Shown here: piece after piece, positions 22,995-36,413 of the stretch | Layout: every line of letters begins with the position of its first letter | Numbering within the stretch: the first letter of the stretch is position 1 | Source: Pocillopora verrucosa | Taxonomy: Eukaryota > Cnidaria > Anthozoa > Scleractinia > Pocilloporidae | Assembly (NCBI RefSeq): GCF_036669915.1 | Contig: NC_089317.1 | Location: 6,195,411-6,259,410, forward strand | DNA length: 64,000 bases | Reading direction: 5' to 3' | Position numbers and translations under genes: made by a program | The notes under the pieces: generated by a model | Told to the model about the DNA's origin: nothing | What the model saw: the letters and a program-made list of their open reading frames with translations, nothing else | The model's database searches: none

Positions 22995-25471
22995 GGCTGA
23001 TCATAGACGCGATGTCGCAGCTTCATCGCACCTTCTAATGGAAATGCATTCCTCAGCTGATAATGGGATCCGCAGACAACCCAGTAAGCCCTCGATCACA
23101 AAATAATAGTCCCGCGGTCCCTTTTCATCGAAGCACAACAGTAGAATATTCTAGATTTGATACGCACACGCTAAGTTCAATCGTCCTTCCACGCTGAATC
23201 CCATCAACTCAGAAGGCCTCCACCCAAACAGTGATTTGAATAAAAGGAACTGTAAATGTCAGTAACACATTGAGAGGTTATCTAGCGTGAAGGAATAACA
23301 ATGAATTTTAATGCTGTACGTGCATGTTGTGTGCCTGAAATGTCTGGCTCAAATTGCCCCCAACAAATTGAAAAGAAAGACAAACAAAACACCTCCTTCG
23401 GTGGTAATTATTTGCTTTTCTGTGAGGTAGAAGATCTTTGATATTGACACTTGCGGCTTTAACCATGTGTTTTTCACAGAGTGGGTACTCTGGAAAACAA
23501 AGTTAAATATGCTAATTATAATTAAATTGCTGCTTCTATTTGGTTATTCGAGAAATTACAGATCCCAAGGTTGGATCAAATTTAGATTTTCTTACCGCTC
23601 TGACAAACAGCCACCGAGAATTTCTAGTTCGTTCCGCAATATGTTGTGTTAATTGCTGCATACATATCTACAGTTTGCAAACCGTCTCTTTGTTTCTTTT
23701 GCCGCACAAACCGTATGATAAATAAATCCAAATAAAGACAGAAGCCATTTAGTTTTCTTAATTAGTTGAAAATTGCACGCGCTCTCAAACGTGTTTGGCC
23801 AAGCATGAAACTAAAGCCCGAAATTCAAACATGCGCCAATTAACTTCTACTGATCCATTTGCAGCGTCAATGGTGTTGACACTGGGGCCAGAATGGCTGT
23901 GACATAGATGCGATCATTCAGATATTGTAACCGCAAATCTTAAATTAAAGGTGCTATCCGCCTCTTGCTAAGGCGACCATTTGTACTTGGATATATGCCT
24001 CTGAAGCAGCTGAAATCTGCAAACAGCTTAATAGAACACGTGGTCGGATTATTTAGATAGTTTCATCACCTTTTCTTAGAGTATCAGGGATAAATCTGTT
24101 GTTCTTTGTAGAAAAGCTTTATCTCTTAAATTCAACCCCTTAGCCAACGTCACGACAGTCTCGCCAGGAAATTAGCTGAAAGACTGTAGTTATACTTTCT
24201 AGTATATCCCACATAATAAATTTTTACCAGATGGTTTGGATTTTTTATCCAGCGCTAAAATGCTAACTTCTTCCTCGATGATCCTGTTTCCATTCATGTA
24301 CCGCTTGACTGAACTCAACCTTAACATTGATTTCTTTGACTCAGCGGGTTTGCTTTAATTTAAACTTTTTTCAGACAATAAAAGTGTCATAAACTTAGCT
24401 GACACAATGAATGGTATAAATTTTTGTCTTTAACAAAACACAGCGAGATCCAAGATACAAGGAGGGCTAAAAAACCTGCAAACAGTCAGCTAAGTACATG
24501 GCTATGCCACGTAGCCCTTCCATGCCTTGTTAACCACTCCTGAATTTCTGACCGAGTAAACTAAGGAACCGTTGGGCCCATGAAATAATCACTGATTGGC
24601 AAGTTATTCACAGCAGAGTTTGTTGTATCATACATTCGCCACAAAGTGAAGACATGAAACTTTTGCATAAAAAAGTTTATTATTGAGCTTCGAAAAAAAT
24701 GCATTCGAACGTGATTTGATACAGACTTTGAAACAGGGCTGGTTGCTAGAGTCTTAGTGGCACTAAAGATATCTGGTGGAGTACGAACGATCAAAAATGA
24801 TATTCTAAAGAGAGTTTCAGTACAGGCTTTGAAGCAGAGGACGTCTGGAAAGATAGTGAAATTTTCTATTTACAGGGTGTTGGATAGACAAACGAAGCGA
24901 TGATAAGGGGGGAGGGGTGGGTGGGAAAGGAAAATACTCGTTGCCTATCAACCTCATCCACCAGCCACTCAGGAGAAGTAAGGGTTTAAATTTTCAAAGA
25001 GGAACATTTGGTAGGCAGCAATTCAAATTACCGTTTTGCATTGGAAATAAGCTATAACTTTTTTTTCTCAGAGGCACTTTGACGAGATGGGGGAAGGTAG
25101 AACTGTACCATGTTTTAAAGGACTTTAATATCACTCGATATCAAGCATGAAAAAGAAATTCTCGAAAATAACTTGACTCTTCTGATTCACTAGGGCTAGA
25201 AAATGTGCCGTTCATAGCGCAGGTAAACGTGGTCATTGAAACCATCGCCGAGGTAGTATTAACGTTGTCACAATGAAACTCCTGCCTATAGATAACATAA
25301 CGAAAACTCCTTGAGTAAGAAAAAGCAAAAAAATCAAATGCCTAATTAAAATACATTTATAATGAGCCATAAGACCTCATGGTATCCTAAACGCAACTTT
25401 TAAGTTTAAGTGTTCCGGCCAACCCTTTCTTGAAGTGATCATTTCTGCACTGCAGCCTGTTGCGGACCAGT
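22995..25471. other. Intergenic between two ZP genes; one possible orphan exon
   Basis: The spacer between the first exon of the 884-aa ZP gene and the stop of the 660-aa ZP gene. On the minus strand, 25285 down to 25141 is open after a plausible acceptor (TCTATAG). It reads EFHCDNVNTTSAMVSMTTFT with a second Cys soon after and N-glycosylation sites, so it could be an alternative last exon or a relic. The rest shows no recognisable coding signal. A G-rich stretch at about 24895-24925 resembles the start of the intronic G-rich repeat. Confidence 0.4.
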
Positions 25472-28400
25472 CTACGTTTCTTCACTAACAACGAGAAACA
25501 ATCCATTGCCCGAGGATTTTCGACGTCGGCTAATGACAATCACAGCGACAGTGAGCCCAATGGCGAGCGTTCCTAGCACTCCGACTAAAATTCCCACAAT
25601 AGGAATCGTGCTATCAATGGAATCTGACTGATCGTCGCTGTTCTTTTTAACTGTGCAGAGGAGGAAGGACAAAGTTTATTGACTAATGAGTACAGGAGAG
25701 CTTAAACAAAACCTTTTTAATCGTTGCTTTCAAGCCATCAGATTCTGAACGGTGAAAATAAAGTGTTGTTGGTTTAAAATTTAAACTGGTCTTAGCATCA
25801 AGACTGAACTTACTCCAAACTATTCTGAAATTTACTTAGGACTGAGAAGTAGAAAAAAACCGTTAGAGCTCATGCGAATTGCTGATTGAGCAGTAGCGAT
25901 AAATTTATAGAGGAAAAGTTTCCATGAAGCATTTAATAAATTTGAATAAGTGAAGGATGTTTTGGTTGCAGTACTGAACATGGCTGCCGTTCTAGAGCTC
26001 TGGTACCAATATGACTGCTGTGGATACTTCTGTGAGAAGTAAATGTAGGCGATAGATAGAGGTAGCAGGCGACTAACTTTTCTCTCGAAGCATCTGTGAA
26101 ATAAGCTTAAATAGATCATTTGGACGTATCCACGTGAACACTTTTTTATTACTCACCAGCGTCATTCTCGACGACTTTTGGTTTCAATGGTCCAATGTAG
26201 AGACTGGCACCAAAGTCCTCTTCCGCTGATCTCTTTCTTCTCTTTGTAGGCTGACAACCTTTGGCGCACCTAGATTCGTCGTCATCTTTTCGACAAATCG
26301 TTAGCTTACAGTGGACATAGATATCACTAAAGCTTTCTGTGAAGCGGAAGGCATCAAGATTGAAGAAGTGTTCTGATCTTTGGCCATACTGGTATTGTAA
26401 AGTATTGTCTTTTGAGCAGCTGAAAAAAGAAAAAAATTATCCATCCTTTGCCAAATTATGATGTCTCCGTCAAACGTTTCACAAATCATTTTTGGAAAAG
26501 ATGTCAATATTTGTGATGAGTGTTGGACAACGGAAATATTCTTCAGCTCTCACTCAAGATCTGAGCCCTAGAGCTTCCGACTTCACTGTCATATGCAGGG
26601 AGAATTGGGCTAAGGGTTTTCAAAGTGCATAAAGCCCATTTTTAAATCATCGTTAAGCCTTTGATATTTTTTTCATTATTATTTCTTCATGTCAGAGTAT
26701 TTTTTTTCAGGAAAAACGTCTTTCCATGGCCTAATTCTTAAAGCAAGGGTTCGTGGAAATCATTGTTGTCTTATCAAATTTCAGTTTCGGTATCTTACTT
26801 ACGCCTTGTCGATGATGACGTGGTCGGGAGTTGAGTTGAACCTAGGCGATGCTGTGGCTTTGCAAACATCCGGGAACACAACCAAACCAGTGTCTCCAGA
26901 CTCCACTCGAAAGCCATAATACATCTTTTGACCCAAACCAACTTCTTTTGGGAATTCTGTGACCGTTGCGTTGTTGCTTTCGTCCTCATACATGTCCATA
27001 TAGTACGTGAAGTTGCCAATGCCCTCTGGAAAAGCAGCACAAATAATGAAGAAGTTTTCTATCTGCGTATGGTTCTCTATGGTTTGGACTAGTTAACGCT
27101 AACTGCAGCTTACTTTGGTTACTCCTATTACTTTATTCAATTCAAAGTTCCCCTCTTATCAACAACAGTTTGATATTAAGATTGTAAGGCTATTAAAATT
27201 GATTTACAATTGATGAGGTATCGGCATTGTCCAGGAGCTCACAGTGATCTCATCAAGAGAGGCGTCTCACCTTGGTGTAAAGAGGCACTCGATCGAGCAG
27301 AAAGCGGAGTGTTAGTGCTGCAACGATTCTCGAGGCTAAGGGTTCAAGTGAACCCTCTTAGCCGACCATTTGGTGAGTGAGAGCCAGTTACAGGGTTAGG
27401 GTTAGGGTTAGCAGCGAATACGGTATGTAGACCTTACCCGAATAGTCCCTTGGGATAGGAAGAGGGAGTATGTAAAGTCGCTGCGGAAGCCCTATGTTCC
27501 AGGCGGAGAGCAAAGGAAAAAGGCCAGTTAAGTCAATAATCTAAGTTTGAAACGAGATTTTGAAGTTTTAGTCATGCTGTGGTCAGTTTCAGCAGGCAAA
27601 AATAAACTTTGTTCCCAAACCTCAAACACAACTGGCACCTTACCATGTACCTAATACTTTCAGAGATTGCAGACACAACAGTCTGGTGACAAAGAGCTTA
27701 TTGAGAGAATGTTCTTTATTATAAATGGAACCCAAGCAAGTACTTTACCTGTATCTGTTATGATTTGCACAACGCGTGGGTTGTATGAAACTTTGGAGAG
27801 GATGGCCTTCTTGTTATATCCACAGTGAAAAGGAATAATCTCCGTGTGTTCGCGAGTTATCGCCTCGTCTTCGGCCGCCTCACCGGCCTTGAGGTAGACC
27901 TTGTTCGTGTAGTATATCTTTTCCCCATCGTTCTTGTGTTTAGTGCTGCAATCCTCAAGTCCAAACTTAAACGTCACCTTCGTGTTATCTTTGTAACCAG
28001 GAACGCAGTTTCTGTCCTCAAGATGAAGAGAAGAGTCGTTGAGAACGATTCCAGGGAAATCTGAAATCTTTAGAGAGACCTCGATGAAGTCAGGTTTGCA
28101 GACCACGTCTATTTCTGAAATCAAAACGTAAAAGGAAAATCCAAATGAACAACCCAATTTATCTGAATGTCTTCTAAAAATTACCTGTATCACGTTCTAA
28201 GTCTCTATAGGCAATATTTACATTTATTTTCCCACTATTGGTTTTGACGAGACGAATATTTGTTAAACCTACTCAGGAAGTACGTTACAGTAACAATCAT
28301 TGTATCCCGATGATTTTTTAGGACTGCATATCGGTTTTTTGGCTTGTTTCCAACAGCAACCTTTATCCATACCTCCCTCTTTTTATTCAATCCTGATGTA

Positions 28401-31400
28401 GGCGCATCTTCCTGGTATGTGTGTCAACTGACCATTTATTGATTAACGACAATTCACTTCGGAACGTGCTCAATATCCACAATTAACCACCTACACCGAG
28501 GTGAATACTTGTTTAAGTATGTACTAAAAACTTGGCGATGATATAGAAAAAAAAGAGATTTTTGAACGATTGAAATATCTTCCGGTGCAAGTCCCCAGCG
28601 AGTTCTTTGATGGTGAATAGCGCTGGGTAATCGGACACTGAGTAGCCAATCAGTACTCGAAGCGCGCCTTTCACGTTACTCGCTGTTTAGGTGTGTACTA
28701 AACCCCAACATAAAGTTAGTAACCTTTGGCTATATATAAAGATAGAACTTTGCAGTTGAAATGAAAGCTGAACCACTCACTAGCTTCGGTATCCAAAGTT
28801 ATGTTACCGGTATCAGTAGGCCGTGAATCGACTATAGCTAGAAAAAACACAACGCAATAGATAAGCATGTATGTACCTACATGGGTGTTAAAATACTCTT
28901 CAGCTGTTCTTTTTTTAGAAAGGCACAGCACTTTAGCTGACCTTAATGTAGCAAAAACATGAAAATACGTTTGGCCCTGTTATTTCCCCGTTTGGTGTTG
29001 GATACTTCAAGAATAAAAGTTTCTGTAACAAAATTGTTTGATCAGCAGTGTTCTGGGAATTTGAGGGTTACAGTTCCTGAGGGAAAAGAAAACAGCATCT
29101 TTGAACCTTTAGCCAAGATTGCAATTGTGGCCAAAGTAAATTTATCGATTTTACACTTCATTCCAGTTAAATTCCTTTCATTGCAAAGGCGACTTCTTCT
29201 TATTCTTCTACTTCCCACGTTTCTTATCTTTTAACATTTATTTATTTACGTTTTGACTAGCTCACCTGGATAAAGCTCTCTCGTTTGATATATTGCACAC
29301 TCGATATAATGAAGTATAATATATATGAAACAGTCTCGATAGGGTGACGGCTTCTACGGCGAACGGTTAGAATTTGGGCCATTTTACGGCTACGGTTAAC
29401 CCAGAATGATACATTGTAGAAACGAAACTTGTTTACGGTTTACTTTTGTAACGACTAAAGGTTAAAATTTGTCAATTTTTATGCTCAACGACAAAATCTT
29501 TGTGGCCGTTTTACTGCATCTTACTGTTAACTCCTATAAGACCCTCAGATATATCGACTGGGTGATTTCAGCCGGTCGGTTTTCTCTCCGTCGGTCCGTG
29601 AGTTAGTCTATAGCGCATAAATCAACATATATCAGGGGTAGCCCGTTTTCACAATACTTTCTAAACGCGCATTTCTACCTTGAGAGTAGTTCAAACGAAA
29701 CTGCTTACCCGACGACTTGCACACCTCTCCTTGAGCATTGAAGCCAATTGGATGTGAATCTTTTAAAAGGCAATTGGTATTTCCTGGGGGACATTCTTGA
29801 GGAGCTGAAGAAAATATTGAAAAAATTAAGTTTGCAAGAGAATATGATCCCTTGTCATATGTCATTTATGAATGGGTTGAAACTACAAACAAGGCGAAAT
29901 TGAGTCAGCAGAATTTAACGTTGTCTATTTTGAAAGGGGTGGGAGTGAGATGAATGAATTTTTAACTCTATTTGTCTAAATAAAAATTTAAAAAATGTCC
30001 AGAAAGGCGCAACTGATTTATGGCAAAACATGCGGCAAATAATGGAAATGGGGAGAATGAGTCGAGGGAAAACCAATTTTCTCGCCAAAATCGTAGTCCA
30101 GGTAATCAAAGCATTTCAGACGACAGCAGTCAGACTTGGATATCGTCGATATGCATGAAAATAACTACTTTGTCTGTTCACCGTGAAAAAAGACTCTACA
30201 ATACTTGGAAATAACAATCTAACCTGCATGGGACGACTTGAAGTGGGCTAACACACATATCAATGTATTCAGGAAACTAAACACCCTTTGGAAGACTCTA
30301 AACGTAGTTAATTGTGAGCAGAGTCTTGGATATGAAGCAATAGAATTATTTTCGAACGGAAAATTAATATACTCTTCAATATGCCCCGGGGATCGTTCCA
30401 AGATCTTGCTCAGGACGCGATAAAATAAATTTATAACTATAAAGAAGGCCGATATAAACTTACACAATGCTTGGTAGGTGGCATAAAATCCAGGCCAGTT
30501 ATTCTCCTTGTAAGATCTAAAAGTCACGAACATCGTCTCCTCCGAGGTAACGAATGAAAAAAGTGGCTGACATCCGCAGAGCGTTTTGATATCCCGGGTT
30601 TTGTTTTCACGCGACTCGCTTATGCTGATGCTGTCATCACCGCAGGTCCCTGGACGCGAATATCGGTGGTCTTCAATACCGAGGAAACGAATTGCAAATT
30701 GCATACGGTAGCCTGGAGGGGCAGCAATATTCCACGTACAATATTCATTGGCTTCATAGTTCTTAGGGAAGTTAGGACTGCTTATAACACCCGAGAGTCC
30801 TTTCAAATGGGTGTCATCACCACAGAAATCTACGATGAAGGAAAAAAAGTTATTGTCATTGAAATATCGCGCATAAAATATAGAAGAAAATTCAATTTTA
30901 CCAAATATCTTCACTTTACAATGTAATATTATAGAAATTATCAGCACAATTATAAACAAATATTTAAAAGTATACAAAAATAAAATTTCAACCTTAGTCT
31001 TGTGGTATATGATCAGTTAAACCTCATTGAATTTCAAATGGTTTGTGATTTACGTATACCAATCTTCAAAGTTTCTAATGACGAATACATGCAGACCAGG
31101 TTGCAGGCGAACGCAAACGAGAGTTTAAATGTTCGATAAGTCACTAAATAACTAAATATCAAACAAACTTTAGCTCAATTTATAACAAATTGCGATTTTC
31201 GCGTGCATTTGGCGTATACAGTGTCTAATAACGAGACAAAAAAAGAAAATATTCTAGAGCCCGCTTGGAAAATAAATCAGGACAAAATAGTGAAACTCTG
31301 TCCTACAGCCAAAGAAAACCGCTCAAATGCAAAAGTATACTAATCCTGAACTTACTTGGCCGATTTCCGCCCGGGCTCGAGCAGGTGACGGTCTCTGTTG

Positions 31401-34400
31401 AGTTAATGCAAAATTACCTTGTCTTGAGCGAAACAAAGATCAAGTAATGTGAGTGATAAGGATGAACCCCTTCAGATGGGGAAGAGAACGACTCTCCATT
31501 TGACTGTTCACCACAATGATGAAAAATTATTACTTAGTCACTAAGCATTGATCCAGCTAAACAGCTACTAATGAAAAAAATATGTATATGCTCATATATG
31601 TACCACCAGCGGCAATTTTACCACGCCTTAAAGGAAGGTGATCGGGAAACCGTAGGTTAAGGAAGTAATGGACAGGATTCATGAAAGAAACGTGCCAAGT
31701 AGGGGAAAAAGTCATGAGCAAAATATTTTTATCTGATAGGGTCTCTTTGCTCGTGCGTTTCTTCCAATTGATAACGTCTAGGACGCAGTAATTCAAAGAG
31801 TGAATAACGCCATCCGACGGATAAATCACTATCCAGCGGATACCTGTTAAGGAAACATACTGCGCTATCCCCCGATAGCGTTTTTCCAGTGGATAGTATT
31901 ATCCACCCTTTGAACAATCGGAACCAGTTGTGAGTGTCTGGCTTCTTACATCTCTTTATTTTACAATATCATGCATCCTTTAATCAAACGTTCAAGTCGC
32001 TAGAATAGAGAAAATGATTACCAAATTAAGACGCTCCTGACTTTCAAATAAATTCTCCTTGTCGGTACCATAGGAATTGTAAAGAAAACAGTACAAGTAA
32101 TAAGAATACAAATGTAAGGGTGGAAAGAATTTATCTGTAGTACATTAACTTACCAGATTCAATTGCTCTATATGCGATCCTAAGCTCATTGCTCGTTCTA
32201 AAAGTGGTGGACACCGTCTGCAAAAAAATTGAATTCCCGCTTGAGAACAGGGTGAGAGAGCCAGTGATGCAAGTACCATATCTTCCCATCAGGGGACTTC
32301 GGTCATCAGCACCATCATGAATGACTAAATGGTCATCTGGACCTGCAAACTTCAGAGCCTCGAGTGTTATCGCTAGTCGGAAATTCTCAGGAGCCTGGAT
32401 CTTCCAGGTGCAGGAACTGCCGGCAGAGCCATCTGTGAATTCAGGTGTGGATATGACACCAGGGACCTTAGCGTCAATGTCAATGTCGGTGTTGGAAGGA
32501 GAACAAACTAAAAAGTCAAAATATATTCGTGACAGAATGAACACACTACATTTCAAAGAAAGATTGGGTTAAGTTAAGGGTACCCACTATTTCCTCTTAA
32601 TGTCGTAAACATTGTCGTGATCATGACCAGCTGTTCCAGACTAATTAAAAGACAAAAAGCAACAAAATGAACTCTCATCCAATACAGGCTGGAGTAATAA
32701 AAAGTCTAATTTAAACAACAAAGTGCATAAATCAAAAACCTCTTTAGCACAATTTGGAAGATACCTGCTGGTTACTAATAAATCATTTTTCCTATGAACC
32801 AACATAATGATAAGGTCTCAGTTGCCTTGCTTGCTCAGTTGGTAGAGCATTACACCGGTCATGGGTTCAAATCCCGTACCGACCTTAATTTCAGGCCTTC
32901 TTTTCACTACTGCTTCAGTAGTTTTTATTATTGCGAAGATTATTTTATTACTGCTTCAGTAGTTTTTATTATTGCGAAGATTATTTTATATTCAATTCTT
33001 AATCTGCAGGTCACTTACACTGCTATCTGCTGCAGCCGTCATACAATATATGGAAAATAATTAAGCTCCTTGACCTACGAGTAAAACTCTTTTCTTTTCG
33101 GTAGTCTTTGAAACTTCATTTGCTCATACTAATTCCAAATTGCCTGAGTCGTCACTTTCTTGTGAAGACAATACTAGCTCTCTCGGGTGTTCTTTGTGTG
33201 TCGAGCTCATTGTCTACTTCGAAGTGAAGCTATGTGGTCGCATAACAATTGTTGTATTCACGGGCGTAAGTAACTATTCGTTTTGAATTTTAAATAGTTG
33301 AGCTCTTGAATTTTAAATAGTTGAACTTCGCGGAGGTAGAAAACGAGTGTCGCTATATTTAAGATCTTTACTAACCTTTTACTTTTTGCTGTTGACATTC
33401 AGAAGTAGTGATTATGTCATTTGTTTTAGAAGTTGATTCCAAAGCAGGCAAGAAAAGTTTACTCTTTTAGTTCTTTCTCTACGCAAAAATGATTCAAGGC
33501 CAACAGTGACTTTAATTGGCCGCACTTGTCAAATTAGAGGCAGCCAGGCAGAAGTTTCCTCTATGCAATTAAAAGGCAAATTCAAGTCAAGTTTATTCGC
33601 ACGTAATAAATTTCAAACTTTGCATACATAACAGAGCGGGTGTCAACCCGAATCACTTAGTAATCTAACTAAAATTGAATATCAAAGCATTCAAACAAAC
33701 TATAAAATCTTGACTACAGTTTAACCTATTACGCCGCAGGCAATCAGTTTAATGGCTCAATTACTTAGCACAGTCTAGGAACTTAACTCGAAGTTTAAAA
33801 AAATAATTGAGAATAGCTCTTATCATTCCACAAACCATAAAATGTCATTGTAAATTGAGACTAAATGACACCTCGTGGGAAAAGAAAAGCTGTCAAAGCG
33901 AAAAATAAATCTGAACTCTTGGAGCAAACAATCCATGTCTTTAGGCCAGTAATGACTAATTTTCGTGGGAAAAGAATTCCGTCCCATGTGTCGATTAATG
34001 ATATGAAAGCAGCAATCCGTTTGAATACCTTAATTTTTCAGTGTGCATTGCAATAAAAGCCTGCCCTTCATACGAAAATCTCGATGGAAAAAGAGCCGTA
34101 ACTCGCTCAACCAAAATTTGCGAAATACTTCACAACAGATGCGAGTATAAACTCGACTAAAAGACCCCAGGACGAAAGCTGTACTACTCCAGCTGCATTT
34201 TGGTGCACACAGGCTATGTGTTTAAGCTAGATGTGCAAATTGATCTCAAAGATGAACAAAATCCCTCAGAAAAAGACCTGTCTAATTTCAGCTACTGCGA
34301 TGAATGAAGCATACAAAATTATCGTCAAAAACACACAATGATGTACTATAAAGACAAAAACTCTAGACATACCTGAACTATATGCTTTTGTTATAGAGTA

Positions 34401-34451
34401 AGCCCAAACTACACCCACTAGGAGCAGCTTTCGAAGCAGCTGCAAGTTCAT
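25472..34451 (-). CDS. CUB-CUB-ZP type I membrane protein (660 aa, complete model)
   Basis: Nine exons read right to left: 34373-34451 (signal peptide, MNLQLLRKLLLVGVVWAYS), 32154-32507 (CUB1, residues 27-144), 30464-30829 (CUB2, 145-266), 29709-29804 (Cys module, ECPPGNTNCLLKD ... NAQGEVC), 28781-28837 (linker), 27749-28114 (ZP-N), 26803-27025, 26157-26419 (ZP-C) and 25472-25650 (membrane exon). Phases join into 1983 nt. A basic KRRKR furin-type site lies at about 573-577, a helix at about 617-641, and a tail of about 19 residues ends in SEET. CUB1 and CUB2 exons have exactly the same lengths (354 and 366 nt) as those of the 884-aa neighbour. The ZP exons match the 378-aa neighbour in length except one (263 against 275). 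The predicted product is a secreted or membrane-released matrix filament protein; the role is inferred from the ZP family. Confidence 0.88.
27393..27411 (+). repeat. Short interstitial telomere-type repeat (GGGTTA)3
   Basis: Three tandem GGGTTA units plus a G, the animal telomere sequence, lie in the intron between the ZP-N exon and the next ZP exon. Three units can arise by chance. Confidence 0.6.
31780..31925. mobile_element. MITE-like element, copy 1 (TATCCA..TGGATA family)
   Basis: Contains TATCCAGCGGATA, CCAGTGGATAGTATTATCCA and a terminal TTTGAACAATCGG. The same words occur in the same style in the copies at 53538-53695 and 59540-59695. It lies within the CUB1-CUB2 intron of the 660-aa ZP gene. 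There is no coding capacity, so it is a non-autonomous element. Confidence 0.6.
32819..33000 (+). repeat. tRNA-derived SINE-like element
   Basis: A D-arm with an A-box (GCTCAGTTGGTAGAGC) is followed after only 11 bases by a T-arm with a B-box (GGGTTCAAATCCC, closed by ATGGG/CCCGT). The whole anticodon arm is missing, so it cannot be a functional tRNA. The tail carries a 41-bp unit twice (starts 32909 and 32950). This is the layout of tRNA-related SINEs; I recall similar coral SINEs, but that match is from memory. Confidence 0.65.
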
Positions 34452-34587
34452 TTCTCTGATCTCCTTCAAAAAAAGGTTACAGTAACAGCTTGTCCGGACA
34501 GTTGCTTGACACGTCGCAACCTTGGTGTACAGCAACCGCGGAGAATGTTCTGGCCGCGTTTTCTTTCCTTTGTTTGCCTGATCATAT

Positions 34588-34595
34588 ATGCAAAT
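34588..34595 (-). promoter_or_regulatory. Octamer motif upstream of the 660-aa ZP gene
   Basis: ATTTGCAT on the minus strand, about 140 bases upstream of the start codon at 34451 and next to an AT-rich ATATAT. It is the classic POU-factor octamer. Its use here is only inferred from position. Confidence 0.3.
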
Positions 34596-36286
34596 AAGGC
34601 GGGGTGCGGCGCTGCACAAACATGCTTCACCTGCGAGGCGCTTTCTGTACATTTCAATAGGGCATGGTCATGCAATAACGAGTAATTACTTTGAAGATAG
34701 CGGTCTTGCCCGGGCGACACTCAGTCCACTGTCTTATCTGGTGCACTCAAAATGACAACTCTCCCGGCCAAAGTAAGATAAAGTAATATGAACTTTGAGC
34801 AATAAAGCTTCAAACGGCAGATTGTCCAATATTTGGCTAATAAATGCAATGAAAAAAAAGGATCGAAATTGTGTTTTGTCGACGTTTAGCAAGAATACTT
34901 ATTTTCGAGGCTTCAGCCAACAAAGCAGGCAAAAAAAAAGAAACTTCGAAATACCATTGACCACGATCTCAGACGTTGCTTTCGCGTAATTACGCATCTT
35001 TCGTTCATCTTTTGTTTGCGCTAAAGTGAACAAAGGTCCCTGTGTCTTGAAAACCCAACGGGAAATATAATTATTTGCCAATGGTAAATGAACTCAACTG
35101 GGAGTGCACAGGCCAGTTCCAAATTACGAGGCGACAGATTATAAAAATTATACCGTGGCTGGTGAAGGCGTTGTTTTAATTGTCACACAAAGGAAAATTT
35201 TCCTAAATTATGCCCAAAATTTCTAATTTTACCCATAAAACGTCGAAAGGTACGTGCATGGGTAATTAAAGAAAGGTTCAACAAATCGAATTTGAGATTA
35301 ATGACTTCTGTTTGGAATGTCAACCTTCAAAATTAAATTATCACAAATCTCTTCAATGGTTGGTCATACAAATTATAAACTGCGAGAAAATGAGGCTGCT
35401 GACGGACAAGAAAATTTGGAGTCAATGAGAAGTCAAAGACAAGGCGACTAGTATTATACCATGGCTGCAAACGTGGACCCACTTCCTTTGTTTTCTTGAT
35501 AGAAAGTAATAGCCTCTCCAGGGAAAGGGTCGTTGTTATTTTTTCTTTGTATTGCTCTCCTTTGAACTTAACCCAACTTTATATGGAATTTGTTTAAAAT
35601 TGATTTGGTCGCAATTTAAAATAACCCATGCTTAGATTTAACTTATTAGAGGAAGGACATAAAATCTTCTCCCATGGCTGTCCATGTTAGCTTAGGATTC
35701 AAAATTGTTGTAAACCGCCGCGATCCTGATCTAATAAGCGACAAAGATCATCGTTACTCCAGGAAAAATAGAGTGTAAAAGCCAACAAACAAACAAAATT
35801 CTTAGTTAAACGTTAACAAATCCAATTTTAATGAGCTTTAAACCGCACTTAAGAGGTTGAAAATATTCGATTGTTAGCAGACAAAAACTATATACTTCCC
35901 GCAGCATATCCCTGTAGTTTCCTTAGCACACCTCTTAGCATTACAAACAGTAGATAAATGAACGTCCTCTTGCTTTATTTGACTTATTATGAATTAAAGT
36001 ATACAGCATTCTGGAAAGTGCTTGAGAAAAAGTTATAATAACAGTAAAAAAGCTTGTTCTCTCGCAAAATTTCATGTAAAGTGGAAACGTGAGTTGAGCG
36101 AGTTGAAATGTCTAAAAGCGATCCCGTTGTTTTTTACTTTGCAATAGTTTTGCCGGCTTTAAAGAATAATAGTAAAAGATATTGAAATAGACGAAACTAG
36201 GGGAAATGGTTTTCCTCTCGGGAAGAATAAAAATACTTGTAAAAAAATGAAAACTAAATTGCTTTGAAAACTTATTGCGTGACTAA

Positions 36287-36292
36287 TTTATT
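36287..36292 (-). promoter_or_regulatory. Poly(A) signal AATAAA of the 378-aa ZP gene
   Basis: AATAAA on the minus strand about 122 bases past the stop codon at 36414, a normal 3' UTR distance. Confidence 0.5.
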
Positions 36293-36413
36293 TCCATAGT
36301 AATCACATGCAAAGTAATGTAGTTAAGAAACAGGCGCCATGAAACGTTCTTAAGACCCTAGAGTACTGAAAATACGGTTAAAGTTACACACTACAGCTCG
36401 AACGAATGCCCCT

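Larger units (their letters stand above)
34452..36413. other. Intergenic between two ZP genes
   Basis: No recognisable coding exon. Beside the octamer near 34590 and the poly(A) signal of the 378-aa gene near 36290, nothing stands out. Confidence 0.5.

Noticed and set aside
27393..27411. True interstitial telomere or fusion point
   Set aside because: Only three units and no flanking degenerate telomeric repeats; chance is sufficient.
32819..32886. Functional tRNA gene
   Set aside because: The anticodon arm is missing between the D-arm and T-arm, so it cannot encode a working tRNA.
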